Program-made: the position numbers and the translations under genes
In this document: positions 34,634 through 52,859 of the stretch, piece by piece
Position numbering within the stretch: the first letter of the stretch is position 1
Layout: every line of letters starts with the position of its first letter
Assembly: GCF_949987515.2 (NCBI RefSeq)
Contig: NC_082684.1
Location: forward strand, 16,173,701 to 16,237,700
Origin: Delphinus delphis
Taxonomy: Eukaryota; Chordata; Mammalia; Artiodactyla; Delphinidae
Direction: 5' to 3'
DNA length: 64,000 bases
Notes under the pieces: model-generated
Seen by the model: the letters and a program-made list of their open reading frames with translations, nothing else
What the model was told of the DNA's origin: nothing
The model's database searches: none

Positions 34634-35623
34634 TTAATATATGTCTTGGCTTGGATTTATCCTGTATGGGACTCTCTGTGCTTCCTGCATTTGATTAACT
34701 ATTTCCTTTCCCATATTAGGGAAGATTTCAACTATAATCTCTTCAAATATTTTCTCAGTCCCTTTCTTTTTCTCTTCTTCTTCTGCGACCCCTATAATTC
34801 GAATATTGGTGCGTTTAATGTTGTCCCAGAGGTCTCTGATACTGTCCTCAATTCTTTTCATTCTTTTTTCTTTATTCTGCTCTGTGATAGTTATTTCCTC
34901 TATTTTATCTTCCAGGTCACTTATCCGTTCTTCTGCCTCAGTTATTCTGCTATTGATCCCTTCTAGAGTATTTTTAATTTCATTTATTTTGTTGTTCATC
35001 ATTGTTTGTTTGCTCTTTAGTTCTTCTCGGTCCTTGTTAAACATTTCTTATATTTTCTCCATTCTATTTCCAAGATTTTGGATCATCTTTACTATCATTA
35101 TTCTGAATTCTTTTTCAGGTAGACTGCCTATTTTCTCTTCATTTGTTACGTCTGGTGGGTTTTTACCTTGCTCCTTCATCTGCTGTGTGTTTCCTTGTCT
35201 TCTCATTTTGCTTAAGTTACTGTGTTTGGGGTCTCCTTTTTGCAGGCTGCAGGTTTGTAGTTCCCGTTGTTTTTGGTGTTTGCCTCCAGTGACTAAGGTT
35301 GGTTCAGTGGGTTGTGTAGGCTTCCTGGTGGAGGGAACTAGTGCCTGTGTTCTGGTGGATGAGGCTGGATCTTGTCTTTCTGGTGTGCAGGCCCATGTCT
35401 GATGGTGTGTTTTGGGGTGTCTGTGACCTATTATGATTTTAGGCAGCCTCTCTGCTAATGGGTGGGGTTGTGTTTCTGTCTTGCTAGTTGTTTGGCAAAG
35501 GGTGTCCAGCACTGTAGCTTGCTGGCCATTGAGTGGAGCTGGGTCTTGGTGTTGAGATGGAGAGCTCTGGGAGATTTTTGCTGTTTGATAATACGTGGAG
35601 CTGGGAGTTCTCTGGTGGACCAA
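34634..35623 (-). pseudogene. L1 ORF1 remnant (RNA-binding protein)
   Basis: Two frames in the same phase separated by one stop at 35045-35047. The upstream part ends 'MIVKMIQNLGNRMEKI' and the downstream part begins with 'FNKDREELKSKQTMMNNKI'. It continues with a coiled-coil 'ITEAEERISDLEDKIEEI' and 'NIKRTNIRIIGV', the L1 ORF1p trimerisation and RRM start. A single nonsense change plus loss of the C-terminal domain frame makes it non-functional. Confidence 0.9.
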
Positions 35624-35689
35624 TGTCTTGAACTTGGCTCTCCTACGTCAGAAGCACAGCCCTGATGCCTGAGTGGAGCACCAAGAGCC

Positions 35690-36663
35690 TGTCATCCACA
35701 CGGCTCAGAATAAAAGGGAGAAAAGAAAGAAAGAAAGAAAAAGATAAAATAAATAAAGATTAAATTAAAAAGTTATTAAAATAAAAAACAAAAAATAATT
35801 ATTAAAAATTTTTTAAAGTAATTAAAAAAAAAAGAAAGAACAACCAAACCAGAAAGCAAATCCACGAATGATAGCAAGTGCCGAATAGTTTATTAAAAAG
35901 AGAAAAGAAAAAAAAAAAAAGGACAGAACCCCAGGACAAATGGTAAAAGCAAAGCTATACAGACAAAATCACACCCAGAATCATACGCATACACACTGAC
36001 AATAAGAGAAAAAGGGAAAAAAAAAAAATCATTACTCCCCAAATCCACCTCCTCAATTTGGGGTGATTCATTGCCTGTTCACGTATTCCACGGATGCAGG
36101 GTACATCACGTTGATTGTGGAGATTTAATCCGCTGCTTCTGAGGCTGCTGGGAGAGATTTCCGTCAACCATAGTGACCTGTGGTTGCACACGGGCTTCTT
36201 GGTGGCTGCAGCAGCAGCCTTAGCCCATCTCTGGGGTCTGCACTGTTAGCCGCGGCTTGCGCCCGTCTCTGGAGCTCCTTTAAGTAGCGCTCTTAATCCC
36301 CTCTCCTCGCGCACCAGGAAACAAAGAGGCAAGAAAAAGTCTCTTGCGTTTCTGGCAGTTACAGACCTTTTCCTGGACTCCCTCCTGGCAAGCTGTGGCC
36401 CACTAGCCCCCTTCAGGCTGTGTTCACGCAGCTCCCTCCCACTGGTGCAGGTCCCGTCCCTATTCTTTTGTCTCTGTTTTTTCTTTTTTCTTTTGCCCTA
36501 CCCTACATGGGGAGTTTCTTGCCTTTTGGGAGGTCTGAGGTCTTCTGCCAGCGTTCAGTAGGTGTTCTGTAGGAGCTGTTCCACATGTAGATGTATTTCT
36601 GATGTATTTGTGGGCAGGAAGGTGATCTCCACATCTTACTCTTCTGCCATCTTGAAGCTCCTC
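35690..36663 (-). other. L1 5' UTR with internal promoter region
   Basis: A-rich patch (35700-35930) beside ORF1, then GC-richer sequence to the L1 5' end. The complement of the YY1 motif lies at 36646-36654. The antisense direction of such UTRs (here the GALC sense strand) can carry promoter activity in L1s; this is not shown here. Confidence 0.7.
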
Positions 36664-36689
36664 TCTGTGCTATTTACTATGATTGCAAG

Positions 36690-38900
36690 ATGCCCTCAGT
36701 GATAACCGTCAGAAAACCTTGAAAATAAAAAGTTTATTACTCACAGGCCCTGGAAAGCACATGGCACACCTGGGCCACACAGGGAGGTTGTAGGTAGAGA
36801 GGGGGGTGTGGGCCTGGGGTTCTGCTTTCATTAGGGTCAAGGGTGAGGCCTAGGGTTTTGTGCGCTCACTTTTTATTGGTGAGTTCAAAACCTAAGAGTA
36901 GAAATTTAAAGTGAAGGAAGAGAAAAAAAAAATGACCCTAATGATGGTCAGTTATCGAAATCAACCAAGATCTCAAACAAAGAATCCCCCCCACCCGCTC
37001 CCGCCAACCCCAGCCTGGCTCTTTATCTAGTTCTGTGGCTGGCAGTGTGTTTATTTGAGATAGCTATCTCTGAAGTGGATAACCCTGGAGTGGATGCCTT
37101 GCAATCAAAGCTTAAGTCCTGCCCTTCCATTACAAAAAAGGAAAAACCGACTGTTGGGGATTACACTACAATCCACCCTTCATGCCTAGGCATCAGAGTC
37201 AGTGGTGAGGACGTTAACTGCCTGAGTAGCTGATTTACTCAAAGTCAGGGATAGGGCATGTTGTAACCTAGAAAGGATTTTAGTAGCACTCCTATAATAA
37301 TTATATCGAACAAGCAGTAGTCCTGAAATCCAGCTGGTAGCCATTGACCCAAGCTTAAAGGGTCACACCTTGAAACGAGATCAGTGATGTTGGGGCCCTA
37401 GGGATCCATTCAAAGATTAGATAATGTTATGATTAACATCTTGGGACATCTGGTGTAAGTAGGTTTGAATCTGTGCTGAGTTGGTGGATTGCAGGTGTGT
37501 TTATAAAGTTAGGCCTCTATGGTGCAAATATTTGATTCAGGTTATTTCATAAGAGGCACTTCTACGGAAACAAAAGAAAAACAATGGTTAGTGGTTGGAG
37601 CAGATTATAAACCTAGTCTGAGGCCTGAGGGTAGCCAGTTGAGATTTCTAGATGTAGGACTTGAAGCATATTCAGACGGGGTGGGGACAGATGGTGGCAA
37701 TCATAGATTTTCCTGGTTTGTAGTCTGAATATCTCTGGTGGTGGGGGGGTTCTTTCTGAGTGGTGCATGCAGCAAGAGGCACAAAGATTGTTCATACATG
37801 AACTGTTGTAGTGATTTCTCTGGAGTTTATATCTAGTTGTCCCACTTTAGCTTGCATGGCTTCAGGAAAAGGGCAATTTTAGTTCTCAATAATTCCAAAT
37901 CAGAAAGGTGGGAAAAAGTTGGAAACAATATCTGGAGAGTTGTAGCCAGATATTAGAGGAAGTGAGAAGAATTCAGTCTTCAGTCCAGTTTACAGGTAGA
38001 AAACAAACCTCAAAGGCAATTAACAGGACTAAAATCTGATATCCACAGGGTGTCCTATAGTTTCCCCTTCCCCCCACCTTTTATCAGAGATAACCCAAAT
38101 AATGCTAATTTACTTGCAAAATAAGTCTGGCCTGATTATTTAATAATTAATTAATTTATTATTTATTAAGTGCAACAAGAATAGTGATAGACCATATAGG
38201 CTCTTTCAAGTATACTCTGCTGGACCTTCACACAAGGAATCACAGATTGGACTCTTAGAAGTCTCTCTCAAGGTAGGAAGCCAAGCTATGAGCTTACCAT
38301 CAGACTTTCCCTGCAGTACTGATAGATTTGGGTGAATTCCTTTCTTCTCGAGGTCCACCGAATATCCTGAGGTTCCTACATCTGCCAGGAAGCGACCTTC
38401 CTTACTCACCTGGTAAGGCTTCTGTAAGCAAGTTGCCAGGCTGATTTTTCCAAGGAGCTTTATTGGCTCCATAAGTCAAGCTTAGTTCCTTAAATCTGTC
38501 TGGTCATATCTGAGTCTATGTTCATCTCTCTCAGATATGACATTCCAGTTAAAACCTTAGTAATATAATCAATGTTTCCAATTGTGTCCTGTTATAAGGA
38601 GGACAGATTCTTAGGAACTTATGCAAATAAATATATTGCTATGAAAATGAGAATACTCGCTAAGAGTTTCTAAATTCTGAAGGGATCAGGTAGGGAGAAA
38701 TTTGTTTTATCTTTGTTTATAAGGGTACACTTTACCAAATTGCTGTAAGTCATAGACAGCTTAGGAAAAAGGGTTTCCTTAAGTCTGGGGGAAAAAAAAA
38801 CATTCAAGAACTAATAATGTTTCAGATAAAAAGTCATAAAAATTATAATTATCCTCATCAGTTCATTCAGTTCCTTGTAATTAATTCTGATTGAACCTGA
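36690..38900. other. unassigned intronic stretch, possibly decayed ERV
   Basis: No named repeat is recognised. 'aaaaagtttattactcacag' near 36727 and 'ggagctttattggctccata' near 38453 look like complements of poly(A)-signal regions, which would fit an old minus-strand retroelement. The 88-codon frame at 38206-38472 shows no gag, pol or env motif. Left unnamed. Confidence 0.3.
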
Positions 38901-38931
38901 TCTTTAGTTAGCAGTTTTATGAATCTTTTTT

Positions 38932-39131
38932 TTTTTTTTGCGGTACGCGGGCCTCTCACTGTTCTGGCCTCTCCCGTTGCGGAGCATAGACTCTGGATGC
39001 GCAGGCTCGGCGGCCATGGCTCACAGGCCCAGCCGCTCCGCGGCATGTGGGATCTTCCCGGACTGGGGTACGAACCCATGTCCCCTGCATCGGCAGGCGG
39101 ACTCTCAACCACTGCGCCACCAGGGAAGCCC
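38932..39131 (-). mobile_element. CHR-type SINE, antisense, in GALC intron 1
   Basis: T-run, 'gcggtacgcgggcctctcac', ending 'ccaccagggaagcc'. Duplication tgaatctttttt on both sides (from 38920 and from 39132). Confidence 0.94.
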
Positions 39132-39144
39132 TGAATCTTTTTTT

Positions 39145-41450
39145 ACCTTAGAGTTCTGTAAATTCTTACCCAGTTGAGCAATATGATCTGAAAATTATCA
39201 GAATCCTGTACTTTAAGTTAGAGTCCTTTTCACAAGTCTTCTTGAAGATGAAGCACTTTTCAAAGAACACTTTTGCAAAAGTGTCAGAGTAAATAATTGT
39301 CTGTAAATGACAAAAAGACTTAAACACGACCATGTTAAAGATCTGATAAAGTTTATTATAATGCAAATGACAAGGAAATTAGGTTATTTCTGTGACATAC
39401 AACATTTTAAGTTAATAACTAGAATTACAAGTGATAACATTATACCAGGATATAGCAGGTATCTAGGAATTTCATGTAATTTCTGGAACACATATATTAG
39501 TAACATATATCAATACAAATATAACCCAAAGAAGGTTTAGCATTATGTCTTTGACAGTGCTTCCCATGCAATTTAACATACCAAATAAGCCTAATTAGTT
39601 TAATGTCTGTCTTTTTATAAGGAGAAAGACCACATCTTTTGAGATGTTCCAGGGCCCATCTGGAAAATCTCAAAGTTATTTTGAGGTCAAAAAGACTTCA
39701 TTTAGAATTTGATTTTGGGAAGTTTGTCAAAATATCAAAAGCTGTTAAAACACTTGATTAAATAGGATTGTTGGTCACTGTGAAATAATACTTAGTTATC
39801 CATTTAACCAAAATGACAAGAACTTCACAGGCAAATACATAAAGTTACTTATTTTAATCCCAGTTTAACCCCCCCACCCCAAACACACAACCTTAGCTCT
39901 TTTAATAGAGAAGACTCACGTTTTTTTTTTTAAGTAATTAAAGATTCAGTAAAGATAATGTGAAGCATAGAATATTATTTTGATAAAACACAGAATCTTT
40001 ATTTCCTAGGCAGATTACTTAAAAGGTAAAGAAAAACCTTTCACAGGCTTATCAAGAGCAGACCAATAGTCTAATAAAAATTTGTCTTCTTAGCAGATGA
40101 AAGATAATTAAGTTTTAGTTTTACATAAGTACACTATTAAAGTTTATTTAAAAAAATCCTTATAATAAATTTATTTCATTTTTAGCTAGCTTGACTACAC
40201 AGGTAAAATTCCCTCTCTTCTTCTCTCTCTCTCTTTCCCCAGCTTCTATATCCATTCATTTTGTCTACTTTAGGACAAAATTACTTTCATTTCCCTAACA
40301 AAAATACATCTCTCTACCTCATACCTTTTCTTAGCCAAAATACATCCTACTTCCCTTGATAGAATTGTTTCCCTTATTATTTCCAGTATTTTAATTACAT
40401 ATATTAGTTAGAATGCTTGACTCTTATAAACTTTAATTTCTAGTGAAAACTAGGAAGTAAACAATTGTGAACTGTTATACCAGTATTCTGTAGGTTGGCA
40501 AATTTATGAATATATTTTATAATTTCTAGAAGCATATACTTCTTTTTTGGTACAGTTTTTCATTGTAGCACAAGACATGTTTTCTAACAGATCTAAATAT
40601 CTTTTGTTTCTCTGTGATAAGAAACCAAAAGTAGATAAACCTATGTTCAGTAATTAATGTTTTAGCATTTTATATTATTCGGAAATTATCTATATATTTA
40701 ATTAATTTCCATCATTTAACTTAGCAAAACTCTAAGGTTTCAAGTTACCGACGAGATTTGGGTGACTATTTTTAAGTAGACGTACCAGAAAACATAATTA
40801 TTTTTGAAAAGTGGATGCCTTGGTGATCAGAGATTAAGTTTTGCATTTGCATTACAAGAAGGAAAAGCCAGTGGATAACTTGGTCTGTAGTCTGATCACA
40901 GATCTGACCTTCTACTGTGGGAAAAAAAAATCTTTTCCCTAACCCAGCTGATTTTTACATTTTTATTTTCTAATGTTGCAATCTCACTCATAGGTGCTGG
41001 TGCATATTTCAAGGTAAACAGTAGACTAATGGGCTAATGTATTTATTCTTTACTACTACCATTCTCCTTTCTATTTTTGTGGTTTAAACCTGGAATAGCC
41101 AGTATTTCTTAAAATGAGGACTCATAATGTCCTAATATCTTTACTTTGATATTAAATCCATTGTTTAACTTGCTGAAAATGGAAATGTTTTGTTATTTTA
41201 TGTTTACTAACTCAGTTTAAAATTATTAAAATGAGAAGAATTGTTTCGTAACTCAGAATAGGAGACTGTTATCTATTCTAATAGTGTCCTTATGTGTAAT
41301 GCATCACTCATCTTAGAAGTTCGGTAAATACGATTGGATGAAAATGGTTGCAAGACTATATTTGTACACCACTTTAAACTTCTTTCTGAAGTCCCTGGTA
41401 CCTAGCACAGTTTGTGGCAATAAGTGTTTGGAATCTTCATATTTGATAGG
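39145..41450. other. intronic DNA, nothing recognised
   Basis: AT-rich, many short A/T runs, no exon, no RNA gene and no repeat family that I can support. A (CT)n patch lies near 40217-40240. Confidence 0.5.
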
Positions 41451-41454
41451 GAAG

Positions 41455-41665
41455 GCAGTATGGTGTACATGGACTGAAGAGCAGATTGCTAGGGATCTGT
41501 TCTGGGCCCTGCCACTCACTGTACAGCCTTGGGCAGGTTACTTAACTTCCCTGTATCTCAGGTTTTTTTCTGGGGACACAGTGATACCTACCTGGTAGGA
41601 ACATTGTGAGGATAGATGTCAAAGCACAGGATGGCATCTGTCACATGACTAATTTTGGTTAGTAT
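41455..41665 (-). repeat. MIR SINE, antisense
   Basis: 'ccttgggcaggttacttaac', 'ttccctgtatctcaggtttt' and 'gaacattgtgaggatagatg' are complements of the MIR core. Confidence 0.85.
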
Positions 41666-41744
41666 CATTCTGTTTCATAGATTAGTGGGGAGGAAGTTAT
41701 TCTAAGGATTTTAAATGAAAAACGTGTTCCAGTTTGGGTATACA

Positions 41745-41800
41745 ATGCCTGCCATTTGTTGAGAGCTTACTATGTTCCAGCTACTGTGCTAAGGCTTCCT
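41745..41800 (+). repeat. MIR/L2 fragment
   Basis: 'gagagcttactatgttccag' followed by 'ctactgtgctaaggc'; the same block recurs at 42255. Confidence 0.6.
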
Positions 41801-42239
41801 GGGCTGCTTGTAAAGAGCTCCAGGCCTTATTCAGGGAGCGTGATTAGTAATTTGGTAATTTGTTATTGCTTCATGGTACGTTTCAACGTTTGGCTGTACT
41901 GCTCCTAACTGACTATTGCCATTGACTAATGCTTTTGCATTCGGTGTGACTGTAGGCTTGCAATAGAGTAATGATGTGGTGTGGTTACTCAAAGTTGGCA
42001 CTTTCTGTGTTAGCGATAGAAGAGCACAGAGAGAAAAATAACCCCCAAACAGTGAAACACACTGTTCTAACAACAATGTATATCGTTAGCATAATGCAGA
42101 GCAGGCAGCTTTGTTTACCGTGGGTCAAGGATAGGTTAGTGTGCATATACAGCATTCATTCACTTTAATATTTGAGCCTCTGCTAGTCTGTAAGCTCTTT
42201 GAGAAAGTGACTATTTTTAAAAACAATTTGTGTATACAG

Positions 42240-42420
42240 TGCCTGTCAATTCTTGAGAGCTTACTATGTGCCAGCTACTGTGCTAAGTCCTTTACATATA
42301 CTTTATTTTAGTCTTAGGACAGCTGAATGAATAAGATAATCCACTTTATGATAAATTGCCCTTGGTCACATTGCTTGTAAATGATGTAATCAGGATACCA
42401 GCTTCATGGATGCAAAGCCT
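42240..42420 (+). repeat. MIR SINE
   Basis: 'gagagcttactatgtgccag', 'ctactgtgctaagtccttta' and 'ttgcccttggtcacattgct' in MIR order. Confidence 0.75.
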
Positions 42421-42479
42421 ATATTATGTTGCCTGTGCAGTGCAACAAATGATAACATAAAAGCTATTAAATAAATGGT

Positions 42480-43530
42480 TATTGAATAATAGAATAAATG
42501 GGGATATGAACTTGAATAAGACACAGTCCTTGTCCTCAAGGAACTTAGAGGTGAAACAGAAAAGTAAAGCAGTGATGAGGGTGCAGGGATAGAAGAGTTA
42601 TGGTAGCCATGTGGACCTTGTGCCAAGGGAGTCCACAGTCCAATCTGCGTCAGTGGTCCCCACCCTTTTGGCACCAGGGACCGGTTTCGTGGAAGACAAT
42701 TTTCCCATGGACTGGGGGAGGGGGGATGGTTTCGGGATGATTCAAGCGCGTTACATTTATTGTGCATTTTATTTCTATTATTATTACATTGTAATATATA
42801 ATGAAGTGATTATACAACTCACCATAATGCTGACAGGAGGTGGAGCTCAGGCGGTAATGAGAGCGATGGGGAGCGACTGTAAATATAGATGAAGCTTCGC
42901 TCGCTCGCCCTCCACTCACCTCCTGCCGTGCGGCCCCGTTCCTAATAGGCCACCGACTGTACCGGTCTGTGGCCTGGGAGTTGGGGACCCCTGACTTACG
43001 TCAAACTTATGGGGAGGAGCAGAAGGTATTCTTCCTTGAACAGGTGGAGTTTGACCTGAAAGCTGAAGGATGAATTGGATTTGGCCAAATGAGGGTGTAG
43101 AATGCATTCCAGACAGAAGAAAGAGAAAAATTAGTTTGTTAGACCTAGATAGATGGTGTGAGAGTGATAAGGGGTAAAGTGTCAGAGTTAGAATCCAAAT
43201 AATTAAGGGATTTGGGTATAAAACTGAACAATCTGAACTTTATCCTGAAAGCTCTTGGGGGAGGGAAGTCTTGGCATGTTTAAACAGAGTAGTTTCATGG
43301 TTAGGTTTTTGTTTTGGGAAGATTAATCTGACAAGTAGTATGGAGGATAAAATATGGGGAGGCAGATGGGAGACCCTGAAACCATTTAGGCTGTTCTAAT
43401 AATTGAGGAGAGCCTAGGAAGGTAGTGGGGTTGAAGATGAGGGGATGGATTTGAGAGATATTAAGGAGGTCTTGGTGACTGAAGATAGATGGAAAGTTTG
43501 ATGAAAGGGTGTCCCTAAATTTATGGCTCA
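42480..43530 (+). repeat. L2-like ancient repeat, interrupted
   Basis: 'agtccttgtcctcaaggaac' to the left and 'gcattccagacagaagaaag', 'gaactttatcctgaaagctc' and 'ggaagattaatctgacaagt' to the right resemble the 3' part of L2-type repeats. The hAT element at 42651-42993 interrupts it. Confidence 0.45.
42651..42993. mobile_element. hAT-type non-autonomous DNA transposon with terminal inverted repeats
   Basis: The ends mirror each other: left 'cagtggtccccaccc' and 'caccagggaccggt', right 'accggtctgtggcctgggag' and 'ttggggacccctg'. The interior has a well-kept 'ggtggagctcaggcggtaat' and 'gaagcttcgctcgctcgccc'. The frames in it lack transposase motifs. Confidence 0.75.
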
Positions 43531-44570
43531 GACAGGTGTTATTCTTTACTAAGATAGCAAATACATGAGAAGGAAACAGATTTAGGAAAAAGTGCTACGT
43601 TTGGTTGGGGATGTGTTGAGCTTGAAGTGGCTGGAGAGTAGCTCCATGGGACTGTGTGTCAGTGGCAGGGGCTGAGACACCAGTGGTAGCATATATGAGA
43701 GTAAAATAGAACTTCAAGCCCCATGGAAGTCAAGTCTTGCCCTTGGCATACACCTGGGAAGGTGTTGGTTGTTTCATGTTAAAACCTATCTCTTTATTCC
43801 CCTTGCTACTGTTGCCCCCCAAAGTATACATACTTGGTGGGTTATTGATTTTGTGATTTCTTTGTTCAAGCAGTCATCAGCCATGGTTTAGGTATGATCA
43901 AGTGTTATTTTCTGCATCTTCCACCTCTCTCTTTCTATTCTGATGGAAAGTCTTGTGTGAGGTTTCCTTGTGTGAGGTTTCCTTAGTACAGCCTGGCCTG
44001 GGGAATCACTCTGTGGTCATTCTTAATAGCAAGAGGTAGCACCTATAAATCTCTAATAAGAATGAGGAGAGTGGAGGTTCCTTTAAGCAGTGCTGCTTGT
44101 AATATTTTCTTGCAAGACGTTGAGGGGAAAAATTACCTGAGATTCATCTTTCCCATTCTGGCCCCCAGATGTTGTAGTTGACAAACAGCCTTAAGACAGA
44201 GAAACTGCTTCATTTCTTCTAAAAACCACTCTGTGAGTCAAGGTCCTCAAGATAAATTTGTAATAATGAGATTCATCAATAGACTTAGCAAGCTTACCTC
44301 CCAGCCAACCCTCATCTCAGTAGAAGAGAAATCTGGTTGTTGCTTGGAACCTATGTTTTAGCTATGGGACAGACAACAGCCGTATTTGCCCGATGATGGG
44401 CAAAACCAAGACAGGCAAACAGATAACCTGGGAAACGACTTTCCACAGCTCAACGCTGCCCAAGAGCTGGCTAAATATGGGCATGCTAGATGGCATGCAT
44501 AAGCACTCTGAAAAGGTGTTCATTATTGTATTTGTTTTATTCATACTTTTGAAAACTTTTTATTTTTTAG

Positions 44571-44639
44571 GCAACCTCCCGACTTCTAGTAAATTATCCA
44601 GAGCCCTATCGTTCTCAAATACTGGATTATCTCTTTAAG
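44571..44639 (+). CDS. GALC: GALC exon 2
   Basis: 69 bases, 23 codons (residues 66-88), phase 0 at both ends. Acceptor tattttttag|GCA, donor AAG|gtaatg. The peptide 'ATSRLLVNYPEPYRSQILDY' then LFK is identical to human GALC as I know it. It begins the TIM-barrel domain. The next intron is very short (260 bases). Confidence 0.97.
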
Positions 44640-44878
44640 GTAATGAAAAAATAATTATTTAATGCTTTCTGTGATATCTTAGAAACTGTGGTGAATTTCA
44701 CTAATAGTCTTTAGTACCTTCACCATTCTGGTTTTTAAAAAACTAGGCAAATTACTTTTGGAATAAGTTGCTGTTTATTTGAAGTTTTGCTTTGGTTTTC
44801 TCATCTGCAAAACCAAAGGCAGTGATTAGTAATTGTCTTAAAGTGTTTTGTCCTTCATACAATGAATCACAGTGTTAA

Positions 44879-50685
<5,807 letters not shown>

Positions 50686-50724
50686 ATTTGGAATGAGAGG
50701 GCATTTGACATCAATTATATCAAG
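50686..50724 (+). CDS. GALC: GALC exon 6 (acid/base glutamate)
   Basis: 39-base exon of 13 codons, phase 0 both sides. Acceptor tttgcag|ATT, donor AAG|gtctgt. Encodes IWNERAFDINYIK. The NE pair is Asn197-Glu198; Glu198 (Glu182 in mouse structure numbering) is the catalytic acid/base of this retaining glycosidase. Its small size makes it easy to miss, and the reading frame confirms it. The four residues after NER differ from human. Confidence 0.97.
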
Positions 50725-52859
50725 GTCTGTACAACTTTAAAGTCTTTTTATCTTTAACTTATTAGTGAAAAATTCCTTTATGGTTCCACGGAAATTAGTA
50801 GTAGGAACACCATATTTTTTATAGCACAGTTATTTATTTTGCTAGTTATAACATAAAATTCAAGCAAAATGTTAATAATATTTATATTCCTGATTAAGGC
50901 ATATGTAATTCCCTCTATGCCCCAAATTGCCTTTGTCTGTAGAGTTGTGTTGAGTTTTCCTACTTAAATATTCATTATTTGTGGAATTATGATAATCGCT
51001 ATAAAAACAATTGTATCATTTTAGATTTTTAGGACTTCAAGAAATGTAGATTTTTCTTTCACCGTCATATATCAAAATTTATAGTATATAATCTCATTCT
51101 TGTTTTCTTTGGAATGCCTATTATATTGGAGTGTGTTAGATAGATGTTTCTATTTGTGATTAGCAAATAGGTAGCAACTAACATTTGCAAAGTGTGTTAC
51201 TTTTTGAGCCACTTTTCCTAAATATTTATCTCTATTTAATTCTTACTACCTCCTTTATGAGGTAACTCCTATTATTTCTATTTTTCAGAAAAGGAAAATC
51301 TGAGAATAATAACTCCTTCTGTCATTGGAAAACAAATGGCAGTTTAACTTTTCAGGTGGAGATATACTTTAGTTTACTTTATGGGTATATTTGTCTTGTT
51401 TTATGTGTCTTTTCTCCAAGAAATATAATTTTGTGGTTATATTTTCTTTCAGTTTAAAAATTTTTTTTCTTTAAATTGAGTGTCTTATGTTTTTAAGCAG
51501 GTAATATCCACTAAATTTCTTTCATTTATTTATTCATTCAGTCTGCCAGGAAGCATTTACTCAACACCTAGTTTGTCAGGCATTGTGTACATGCTTGGAA
51601 TACAAGGATAAAAAGTACTGTTTCTTCCCCAAAAGAGTTAACATCTGGGGACTGTAGAGTCCCATATGAACAACTAAGATATCAGCTATAATTTCTTTGG
51701 CACAATAATGCACAGTGTTGTCAGAAGGTACAGAGAGGAGGTGACACCTCTGCATGAGTGGATTTGGGAAGTCTGTTGGAAGACTAGTTGGAATCTTCAA
51801 GGTGGGATAGATAGGAACTCCCCAAGTTGCTAAGGCAGGGCCATGCCTTTGAGAAGAAGTGAAGACTGGGAGGTAAAGGGATTTGGGGGAAGAGCAAGTG
51901 GAGAAAGATGGATTAGACAAGTGGGGGCACTGAGCCATCAGTAGGCCATTATGTTCACTGCAGTAACGGCGCAATTTAATCACTAGTTGTGGGGAGGAGA
52001 AGGTATAGATTTAGAGGACTGAATGCAGCCAGAGCCAGGTAACTCAAAGTTAACTCCATGCTGTAGGCATTACCAGTGAAATGATGAGAGTGTGGTGGTG
52101 TGGAGGTGGGACAGTGGAACTAGTGTAAGATTGAAGCACAAGAGTTGTTCATGGAAAGTTATGACTGCTGTGAGTGCAGGTAGGTCTGATGAGAGCAGCA
52201 GGGGGACAGAGCAGAAGCCAAGTTAGTGGCTGTGTCCTGTGTAACCCTATAGTCAGGTGGACCATGTTGCTGCAGTCATGGACTTTCATCTTCCCAAATT
52301 TGACATTTCATAGTTTTTTTTTTCTCCTTGGGATTATACATGTCTCTTTAATTGTGTTCATTTCATTTGATGGAAGCATTAGAAGCATTAGAATTTAGTT
52401 TCCCTTTAAACTAATGGTCTGCAACTAAGGTGGTTATTTTATTTTATTTATTTATTTTTTTACTATTAAGAGTCTGTTGCTGATTCCATTGCATTCTATT
52501 TCAGCTTACCTGATTTGAAAGACTGTAATTCCTGTTCTAAGGCTCATCATCAGTGTTTCAAACAGTTCAGACTTCATTTCCTTTTCCCTGAAACTTTAGT
52601 TTACCTGCAGTAACATGTCTCAGGAAATAACTTTTAGTTTGCATTTGCCATTTTTGTAGCAAGATTTTATTGGAATCTGTGTCCTGTTTGTTAAAATGCC
52701 TATTGAAAGGGTTCAATAATGGCAGATGAATGTAGGTGTTCAGGTTCGATAAGCTTAATGAATATATATTCCGTATAGTATAATAAGATGGCCCCTGGAA
52801 ATAATGAGGATTTGTTTTTAAGAGTAGAAATAGGGAGGGAGGGAGACGCAAGAGGGAAG

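Larger units (their letters stand above)
29862..36663 (-). mobile_element. near full-length L1 retrotransposon, antisense in GALC intron 1
   Basis: About 6.8 kb (6.6 kb without a nested SINE). The left end has a T-run and complement of the L1 3' UTR. Moving right come ORF2 C-terminus (30361-30606), reverse transcriptase with LLADDM box (31528-32268), endonuclease (33252-34114), ORF1 (34634-35623) and a 5' UTR reaching 36663. The 5' UTR end carries the complement of 'caagatggc' (36646-36654), the YY1 motif typical of intact L1 promoters. Both ORFs are broken, so it is not autonomous. I could not confirm a target-site duplication; 'tgtgct' occurs on both sides but the match is poor beyond that. 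Confidence 0.93.
27780..44570 (+). other. GALC: GALC intron 1 (16.8 kb)
   Basis: GT at 27780, AG at 44569-44570. It holds three CHR SINEs (all antisense), MER5A, a near full-length L1 with one of those SINEs nested in it, MIRs, a hAT element and L2-like sequence. The ORFs seen here are all explained by repeats or are short and unsupported. Confidence 0.93.

Noticed and set aside
29830..36690. Target-site duplication of the large L1 (tgtgct on both sides)
   Set aside because: Only six bases match cleanly and the rest diverges; could be coincidence.
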